Part shown: positions 1 to 5,552 of the stretch, in pieces
Layout: each line of letters starts with the position of its first letter
Position numbering within the stretch: the first letter of the stretch is position 1
Assembly: GCA_029882725.1 (NCBI GenBank)
Contig: JAOUKG010000060.1
Coordinates: 1-9,010 of the forward strand
Direction of reading: 5' to 3'
Origin: Cyclobacteriaceae bacterium
GTDB lineage: Bacteria > Bacteroidota > Bacteroidia > Cytophagales > Cyclobacteriaceae
Length of the DNA stretch: 9,010 bases
Translations under genes and position numbers: made by a program
The notes under the pieces: generated by a model
The model's database searches: none
Seen by the model: the letters and a program-made list of their open reading frames with translations, nothing else
What the model was told of the DNA's origin: nothing

Positions 1-303
1 TTGCATTAAAAGGATTAAGTTATTAGAAGGACCGGACGGACGTCCGGACCAACTCAGAACTGATGTTCGGACCAATTCAGAGATAAGGACCGAACGGATG
101 TCCCTACCAATTTTGGACAGATGTCCGGATCAATTCAGAACGAATGTCTGGATCATCAATTCAGGAAGGACGTCCGGATCAATTCAGGGTGACCTCTCTG
201 AGATTATAAACAAAGTTGAAAGACCAAATCTTGAATTACGCCTAAGTGTCAGGCCTGTTTAATACAAAATATGAAGCAGGAGGGAAGATGAGATATTTTA
301 AAA
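1..303. other. Non-coding stretch downstream of susD
   Basis: Apart from the repeat array, no supported gene was seen here. The right part (188-303) is unique AT-rich sequence. It contains an aggaggg stretch at 278-284 just before an ATG at 288, but the frame closes after 23 codons inside the terminator hairpin, so I do not call it a gene. The upstream neighbour lies outside the window. Confidence 0.55.
38..187. repeat. Degenerate direct-repeat array, ~20-bp unit, six copies
   Basis: Six related copies of a unit close to ggacgtccggatcaattcag are visible, starting near 38, 61, 96, 119, 141 and 168. Start-to-start spacing is therefore about 23, 35, 23, 22 and 27 bases. Copies 1, 4 and 6 (38-57, 119-138, 168-187) are the best conserved. 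Copy 3 (96-115) is the most decayed, and copy 5 (141-164) carries an extra tca. Many copies contain a short self-complementary core such as cggacgtccg (37-46). The unit is GC-richer than the surrounding DNA. The period is not a multiple of three and no long frame crosses it, so it is not a protein repeat. The array may continue left of the window. Function is unknown; it could be an intergenic minisatellite or a cluster of protein-binding sites. Confidence 0.8.
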
Positions 304-371
304 TAATCCTAAACATTACCAATAAAAAAGGGGCTTCACAGCCCCTTTTTTATTGGTAATGTTTAGGATTA
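304..371 (-). terminator. 32-bp perfect hairpin, terminator of the susCD operon
   Basis: Bases 304-335 and 340-371 are perfect reverse complements around a four-base loop (336-339). The inner part is a classic rho-independent terminator: a GGGGCT/AGCCCC stem followed by six T residues, readable on both strands. The A/T tracts and a further ~20 bp (cctaaacattaccaat and its complement) extend the pairing well beyond a normal terminator. On the minus strand the first paired base is the first base of the susD TAA stop codon (369-371), so the stop codon lies within the stem. The symmetry would let it stop transcription from either direction. Confidence 0.9.
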
Positions 372-1688
372 ATATCCAGGATTTTGGAACCCTTTAAGTG
401 ATGGGTTTTGATCTATTTCATATTGAGGAATAGGCATTAAAACATCATTGCTACCCCATGTTAAAGGATTTATAACAGACATAACAGTGGAAACTTTGTT
501 GGTTCTAACTAAATCGTGCCATCTGTGGCCTTCAAAAGAAAGTTCAATAAATCGTTCCTGAAGGATGTCATCAAGAGTAACGTTGGTTTTATTTCCCAAC
601 TTAGCTCTGCTACGGATGGTATTTACATCGTTGTCTGCCTGTATTGCACCTAGGTTAGCTTCGGCACGAATTAAATACATTTCGGCTAATCTCAAAACAA
701 TAGATTGATCCGTACCAGTTCCCACATCTACATATTTAGCTGCAGCAACTTTTCCGCTTTGAGTGTCAATTACAGCAGCTCTTACATCTCCAGCTTCGAT
801 AGCATTTTGAAACTCTGTGCTTGGAGCATACTCATAACGTCCGTCAACTCTAAACCAAAAGGCAGCACCATTTTGATCATTAGTGCTTGAAAAAATCTGG
901 AATATTGACTCACTTGAAGCATTTCCTCCAAATATATCCATATAGTTAGCTTCTAAAGAGAATTTCCCACTGTTTATAACCTCATTCGCATACGTACCAG
1001 CAGTAACTAAATCGCCTTTATAGAGATGAACTCTTGCTAATAGGGCTTTGGCCGCCCAATCTGTTGCTCTATTTTTGTTGTCTGCATTGGAACCATGATC
1101 TACGCCAGCTAAAAGTGTTGCGGCTTGGTTTAAATCACTGATAATAAAGTCGAAAGTTTCAGCAAGGGTTGCTCTGGATATACTTCTTAATACATCTAAG
1201 TTGGTCTCTTTGGCCAATGGAACACCTCCAAATAAGTTGGCTAGATTAAAATGAAATAAAGCACGTCCAAATAAAGCTTCACCCTGAAGCTGACTTTTAA
1301 GGGTGGGATCAATAGTTATTGTTCCAATTCTTTCCAAAACCGTATTGGCAATGTAAATTCCTGTGTAGTGGCTAGCCCAGATATTTCGAATGTTAACATT
1401 CGTAGGTATCACTTCATTTTGATCCATTTCAGCAACGGTAGGAAAAGATCCGGAGTGTATAAGTTCATCAGAAAGAACACCAGGTACAGCAATAATAAAA
1501 TTTCCATACTGATTTCCATCCTGAAAGTTACTATACATTCCAAGAATTGCACCTTTGGCACTTTCTTCATCCTGAATTACAGTTGCATCTGTAATAATAT
1601 CATAAGGCTGCTTTTCAACAAAATCCTGACAGGAAAATGTTAAAATCATAATTGTTAAAAAATATATTTTTTTCATGACTGATTTCAT
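369..1688 (-). CDS. SusD/RagB-like outer-membrane nutrient-binding lipoprotein
   Basis: This is a surface lipoprotein of 439 residues that would act as the substrate-binding lid over its SusC partner. The N-terminus has a basic start, a hydrophobic run and a lipobox ending in Cys20 (LTFSC), predicting signal peptidase II processing and lipid anchoring. Residues ~21-240 match the SusD-like N-terminal and TPR-like helical region, for example the segment around GEALFGRALFHFNLANLFGG (136-155). Residues ~327-439 match the RagB/SusD C-terminal region: RLAEMYLIRAEANLG, then RFIELSFEGHRWHDLVR (379-395), ending in the family signature PIP..EIDQNP (419-429) and QNPGY at the very end. It is shorter than the more common 500-600 residues, with a compact middle (~270-326), but shows no break. 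The start is 6 nt downstream of the susC stop, after an A-rich leader; Met5 is an alternative start that keeps the signal peptide. Ligand unknown. Confidence 0.93.
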   Translation of the reverse strand: MKSVMKKIYFLTIMILTFSCQDFVEKQPYDIITDATVIQDEESAKGAILGMYSNFQDGNQYGNFIIAVPGVLSDELIHSGSFPTVAEMDQNEVIPTNVNIRNIWASHYTGIYIANTVLERIGTITIDPTLKSQLQGEALFGRALFHFNLANLFGGVPLAKETNLDVLRSISRATLAETFDFIISDLNQAATLLAGVDHGSNADNKNRATDWAAKALLARVHLYKGDLVTAGTYANEVINSGKFSLEANYMDIFGGNASSESIFQIFSSTNDQNGAAFWFRVDGRYEYAPSTEFQNAIEAGDVRAAVIDTQSGKVAAAKYVDVGTGTDQSIVLRLAEMYLIRAEANLGAIQADNDVNTIRSRAKLGNKTNVTLDDILQERFIELSFEGHRWHDLVRTNKVSTVMSVINPLTWGSNDVLMPIPQYEIDQNPSLKGFQNPGY

Positions 1689-1694
1689 TTTTGT

Positions 1695-4667
1695 TTATAA
1701 TCCTATGTTAAGTCCTATTGAATACATCTTAGCCTGAGGGAATGATAAAAAATCAGTCCCTTTTGCTGTACTTGTATTAGCTAATGAACTTATTTCAGGG
1801 TCTGCACCGGTATATTTTGTAAAAGTTAAAATATTGCTTCCTAATGCATAAACTGTTAAGTTTTTAATTTTTGCCTTACTAATTAAGTCTTGAGGAAATT
1901 CATAAGAGAGTTTTATATTTTTTAACCTTACATAAGATCCATCTTCCAAAAACCGGCTATTATCAGCTCCATTTAGTCCCCTTACTGTGGATAGTTTGGG
2001 AATATCTGTAATATCTCCTGGATTTTGCCATCTATCTAATAAACTGGTATTTAATCCCCAGGGAGAACCCGGGAACATAGCAAAACCTTGAGAGTAATTA
2101 TAAACATCTACACCTTGTACAAATTGAAAAAACACATCCAGACTTAATCCTTTATAGCTAAAAGTGTTTGTAAAGCCTCCATAGAAGTCAGGGTTATGAT
2201 CTCCAATTACTTGATTATCATCAGTTGTTGAGGAGCCATCACCATTATAATCTTCGAAAATAGACTCCCCGGTTGTTGGGTCAACCCCCATAAATTTCAA
2301 ACCATAAAAAGTATTCAGTGGCTCTCCAATAATAATGGCGCTTGCAAATCCTTGAGGCAATGGTTCATCATTAACATCAATTAAACTTAAAACCTTATTT
2401 TTTGTAAAGGCGATATTGAAATTAGTTTTCCAAAGAAAATCATTACTTTCAACATTGACACTTCTTATGTTAATTTCGAGACCTTTGTTTTCAATATTAC
2501 CGAGGTTCTCCTGAACAATTGCAAAACCAGTTGTTCTTGGTAAGGGACGGCCATATAAAAGGTCAGTAGTGTTTTGATAAAAGTAACCTAATTCAAAATC
2601 AACTTTTTGAAACAAGGATAATTCCAATCCTATATCAAGAGCTGAAGTTTCTTCCCATTTTAGATTAGGGTTTTCAATATTGTTTGGAGCTGATGCAGGC
2701 AAATCCTGATAATTGGCACTACCTGTCCATGATCCTATATAGGTAAAATCACCAATTTGGTCATTACCTGTCACTCCATAGCTGACTCTTAGTTTTCCTA
2801 AATCGATAAAATCAATTCCAGACATAAATGACTCGTCTGAAAATATCCAGGAAGCTCCTAACGCATAAAAGGTTCCAAATTTATTTCCGGAACCAAAACG
2901 TGATGATCCATCTCTTCGCAAGGAAGCAGAAAGATTGTATTTTTCATCCATAGAATAGTTTACTCTTCCGAAAAATGAATTAAAACTATAATCAGTGCGA
3001 TTTGAAGAACCACTTGTAATTGTTGCAGCAGAAGTAATATAAGTTAGTGATTCTCGTCCATAACCGGATCCTTCAACCCTGCTTGAAATGGTACTCCGCT
3101 CTTGGAATGTACTTCCTAATATTGCGTTGATCTTATGAGAATTGTTGATGGTTTTTGTATATCTCAAAGTGGGTTCAATAGCATAAGTTCCCCTTCTTAT
3201 ATAATTAAATTGTCCTAATCCATCGGAACCTCTACCTCTTGAGGTACTTTTAGGTGCATATAGATCTTCCGAAACTTCAGTAAGATCGTATGAAAAATCT
3301 GATCTGAAATCAAGCCCTTCAAAAATGTTATAATTTACATTTAGATTTGTTATGACTTTTAATGTGCTTATATCGTATCTGGGTACTAAAGCAGATCTAA
3401 CCGGGTTGGTGTTAAAGGATGGAAGTGCATCTACATAATTACCATTTTCATCATAAACAGGTTTGATTGATGGAGTAAGAACAGAAGCAGAGTAAACGCC
3501 ATATATGTTATTGTCATTCATAATACGGCTGTTTTTGTCATTACTTATACCAATTCTTGTTCCAAAGGATAGTTTTTCAGAGGCTTTGGTTTGTAAATTA
3601 ATACGCCCAGAAAATCTTTCCAAACCCGAACCTATAATCACACCTTCTTCATCTCTATAGGCTCCACTTACATAATAGGTAGTGTTTTCTGATCCACCTG
3701 AAGCACTCAAATTGTGTTCTGATATTCTTGCAGTTCTAAAAATTTCATCCATCCAATTGGTATTTGTGGTGCCATCCCATCCCCAATCTGCGTTGGTTTT
3801 GGCGGTTAATCCATCATTTGCCCGTGCTTCATTTTGTAAATCTATCCAATCTTGCGAGCCAACCATTTCTACTCTGCCTGTTTCATTTGCCCAACCGGTC
3901 CAGGTGTTGAAATTGATTCTGCTTTCACCTGATTTTCCTGTTTTTGTAGTAATAAGAACAACACCGTTTGCCGCTCTTGCACCATAAATAGCCATTGTTG
4001 AGGCATCCTTCAATACTTGTATGGATTCGATATCCTGGGGATTTAAACCTGCAAGTGCATTTTGCTGTTCACCTCCAAATCCTTGTTGAACAAGGTTACC
4101 GGCCTCAACAGGTACTCCGTCAACTATATATAATGGATCATTGGATGCATTTATAGATGTTTGTCCTCTTACCCGTACGGAAATACCTCCACCAGGAGTT
4201 CCTGAATTTGCAGTTACGAAAACACCTGCAGCTTGACCTTGAAGAGCCTGATTAACACTTAAAACGGGTAGTTTGCCTATTTCATCTGCACTTACAGAGG
4301 CTACAGAACCCGTAAGCTCCTTTTTCAGAACTGTTCCATAACCTATTACAACTACTTCTGAAAGTTGTGTTATATCCGTTTCAAGGTTAATGTTTATTGA
4401 ACTTCTCGAACCTACACTCACTTCTTGTGTGGCCATCCCCACAAAAGTAAATAATAGAACAGAGTTGTCACCTGTAACAGTGATTTTGTACTGACCATTG
4501 ACGTCGGTTACAGTACCGTTTGATGTGCCCTTTTCAAGAACACTTACACCAGGTAAAGTTGTTCCATCCTCTGCAGATGTCACAGTACCTGTTACAGACC
4601 TTTCCTGAGCAACAGTTATTGTTGCAAACAAAAAGAAGGTCATACATAAAAGTAAAGTTTGCCTCAT
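1695..4667 (-). CDS. SusC/RagA-family TonB-dependent outer-membrane transporter
   Basis: This 990-residue outer-membrane channel should import a bulky nutrient using TonB energy, together with the SusD-like lipoprotein downstream. Residues 1-20 are a signal peptide (cleavage likely at TVA/QERS). Residues ~24-100 form a carboxypeptidase-regulatory-like beta-sandwich, typical of the SusC group. The TonB-box region lies near EVVVIGYG (104-111). The plug domain spans ~112-240 and carries conserved SusC/RagA motifs (LQGQAAGV at 142-149, VRVRGQTSINASNDPLYIVDGVP at 164-186, ESIQVLKDASTMAIYGARAANGVVLITTK at 214-242). The rest is the beta-barrel, ending in an aromatic/hydrophobic C-terminal strand (MYSIGLNIGL). 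No STN (secretin/TonB short N-terminal) domain is present, so it does not look like a signal-transducing receptor coupled to an anti-sigma factor. It is the first gene of a two-gene operon with susD. The substrate (glycan, peptide or other) cannot be read from the sequence. Confidence 0.95.
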   Translation of the reverse strand: MRQTLLLCMTFFLFATITVAQERSVTGTVTSAEDGTTLPGVSVLEKGTSNGTVTDVNGQYKITVTGDNSVLLFTFVGMATQEVSVGSRSSININLETDITQLSEVVVIGYGTVLKKELTGSVASVSADEIGKLPVLSVNQALQGQAAGVFVTANSGTPGGGISVRVRGQTSINASNDPLYIVDGVPVEAGNLVQQGFGGEQQNALAGLNPQDIESIQVLKDASTMAIYGARAANGVVLITTKTGKSGESRINFNTWTGWANETGRVEMVGSQDWIDLQNEARANDGLTAKTNADWGWDGTTNTNWMDEIFRTARISEHNLSASGGSENTTYYVSGAYRDEEGVIIGSGLERFSGRINLQTKASEKLSFGTRIGISNDKNSRIMNDNNIYGVYSASVLTPSIKPVYDENGNYVDALPSFNTNPVRSALVPRYDISTLKVITNLNVNYNIFEGLDFRSDFSYDLTEVSEDLYAPKSTSRGRGSDGLGQFNYIRRGTYAIEPTLRYTKTINNSHKINAILGSTFQERSTISSRVEGSGYGRESLTYITSAATITSGSSNRTDYSFNSFFGRVNYSMDEKYNLSASLRRDGSSRFGSGNKFGTFYALGASWIFSDESFMSGIDFIDLGKLRVSYGVTGNDQIGDFTYIGSWTGSANYQDLPASAPNNIENPNLKWEETSALDIGLELSLFQKVDFELGYFYQNTTDLLYGRPLPRTTGFAIVQENLGNIENKGLEINIRSVNVESNDFLWKTNFNIAFTKNKVLSLIDVNDEPLPQGFASAIIIGEPLNTFYGLKFMGVDPTTGESIFEDYNGDGSSTTDDNQVIGDHNPDFYGGFTNTFSYKGLSLDVFFQFVQGVDVYNYSQGFAMFPGSPWGLNTSLLDRWQNPGDITDIPKLSTVRGLNGADNSRFLEDGSYVRLKNIKLSYEFPQDLISKAKIKNLTVYALGSNILTFTKYTGADPEISSLANTSTAKGTDFLSFPQAKMYSIGLNIGL

Positions 4668-4985
4668 AAAAGTAATTGTTTGGTTTAAAATTTGGTTTAG
4701 TATTTGAACTTAAATGTGAATTTAATACAAAAAATATATTCCTATTTAAAGTTGATGAAATTTTAGTTTTTTACAATGATTTTTAATCCAATTTGATAAT
4801 TCAAAACTGATGTAATTAGTTTAATTAACTAAGATAAATTATTAGGGTTTTAAAGTTTATAGGTTAATTGTATATCGGACTGAAATAGATCTTTTATGAG
4901 TTTTTCAGGTTTAGATAATGTTTTACTAAATTTGCCGGTATATTTCAAATATTGATTACTTCTGTGTAACCTTTAAGAAACTCCA
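4668..4985. promoter_or_regulatory. AT-rich divergent intergenic region between susC and the lipoprotein gene
   Basis: This 318-bp region must hold the start signals of the minus-strand susCD operon and the plus-strand lipoprotein gene. For susC the best -7-like element I see is tattttttg on the minus strand (4728-4736), which resembles TAnnTTTG with one extra T. No well-placed -33 TTTG accompanies it, so this promoter is uncertain. Two short inverted repeats could be operators: TTTGA-taat-TCAAA at 4792-4805 and TTAGTT-taatt-AACTAA at 4816-4832. In DNA this AT-rich both may be chance. No gene or RNA was recognised. Confidence 0.4.
4931..4964 (+). promoter_or_regulatory. Candidate Bacteroidota promoter for the lipoprotein gene
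   Basis: A TTTG at 4931-4934 is followed after 22 bases by TACTTCTG (4957-4964), one mismatch from the Bacteroidota -7 consensus TAnnTTTG. Transcription would begin near 4970, giving a short leader of about 15 bases before the ATG at 4986. The placement is good, but a one-mismatch box in AT-rich DNA is weak proof. Confidence 0.35.
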
Positions 4986-5444
4986 ATGAACAGATTTAAA
5001 TTTATTCTATTTTCCTTTCTTATTTTTCCTTTCATTTTCTCCTGCAACAACCTTTCTGAAACCAAAGAAAAAGTGCAGACTGAGGCGCAAAAAATTGAGT
5101 CTGAATTGTATTCCCAAATTATGGGTGCGCACGATTCGGCCATGAATAAACTCGATGAAATCATGGAAATGAAAATGGTCCTTAATGAAGAATTGGAAAG
5201 AATGGGCAATGGCCTGGATGCTGTTCACGAGGAAAGGAAAAAGGCCATTCGTGAAATTATTAATGAGCTTGAAGGTGCCGACGATGGAATGATGGAGTGG
5301 ATGAGAAATTATGCCCGTAAACCTGCTGATTCCCTCGGACATATTGAAATAATGGAACGGTTGAAGGACAGCTATACTAGGGTAGGGGTAGTGAAAGTCA
5401 ATATCGACTCTGCTATTTTCAAGGCTAAACAACTGTTGGAGTAA
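4986..5444 (+). CDS. Small lipoprotein of the type often labelled 'viral A-type inclusion protein'
   Basis: This 152-residue protein has a clear lipoprotein signal: basic N-terminus, hydrophobic stretch FILFSFLIFPFIFS, then Cys20 followed by Asn-Asn. It is therefore likely anchored in a membrane facing the periplasm or the surface. After a charged linker (22-40) it is almost wholly helical and coiled-coil-like, rich in Glu, Lys and Met. Two patterns recall a small Bacteroidota lipoprotein family that I remember as usually carrying the uninformative name 'viral A-type inclusion protein': AHDSAMNKLDEIMEMKMVL (48-66) and ADDGMMEWMRNY (98-109). The protein closes with an amphipathic segment around DSAIFKAKQLL. 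Its molecular role is unknown and the database name does not imply a viral origin. No T-tract hairpin was seen in the 108-bp gap to the next gene, so some readthrough into the peptidase gene is possible. Confidence 0.8.
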   Translation: MNRFKFILFSFLIFPFIFSCNNLSETKEKVQTEAQKIESELYSQIMGAHDSAMNKLDEIMEMKMVLNEELERMGNGLDAVHEERKKAIREIINELEGADDGMMEWMRNYARKPADSLGHIEIMERLKDSYTRVGVVKVNIDSAIFKAKQLLE

Positions 5445-5521
5445 AAAAAATAAACCAACCTAATAGTACAAAGGTCATCGAGATACTTTTTGTCCAAAGC
5501 TTATTTATTAAAGGACATTCT

Positions 5522-5529
5522 TATATTTG
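5522..5529 (+). promoter_or_regulatory. Candidate -7 box for the S9 peptidase gene
   Basis: TATATTTG matches the Bacteroidota -7 consensus TAnnTTTG exactly and lies 23 bases before the ATG at 5553. A TTTG at 5489-5492 is 29 bases upstream, longer than the usual 17-23, so the -33 element is weak or absent. The short leader is A/T-rich with no Shine-Dalgarno sequence, which is normal for this phylum. Confidence 0.45.
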
Positions 5530-5552
5530 AGATGTAATTAAACATTTCGAGT

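Noticed and set aside
38..187. CRISPR array
   Set aside because: Copies are degenerate, gaps between them are only 2-15 bases and uneven, and no cas genes are present.
288..359. 23-codon ORF with an AGGAGGG upstream
   Set aside because: It runs straight into the perfect terminator hairpin, has no recognisable product, and Bacteroidota genes rarely rely on a Shine-Dalgarno sequence; most likely chance.
3682..3987. Plus-strand 101-codon ORF inside susC
   Set aside because: It lies opposite the conserved plug and barrel coding sequence of susC and shows no domain features of its own.
5007..5432. Minus-strand 141-codon ORF opposite the lipoprotein gene
   Set aside because: The plus strand has a clear lipobox and family motifs; the antisense frame has no recognisable domain and is a shadow.
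5430..5460. Possible terminator after the lipoprotein gene (gttgg ... ccaac)
   Set aside because: The pairing is only five base pairs across a long A-rich loop and no T-tract follows.
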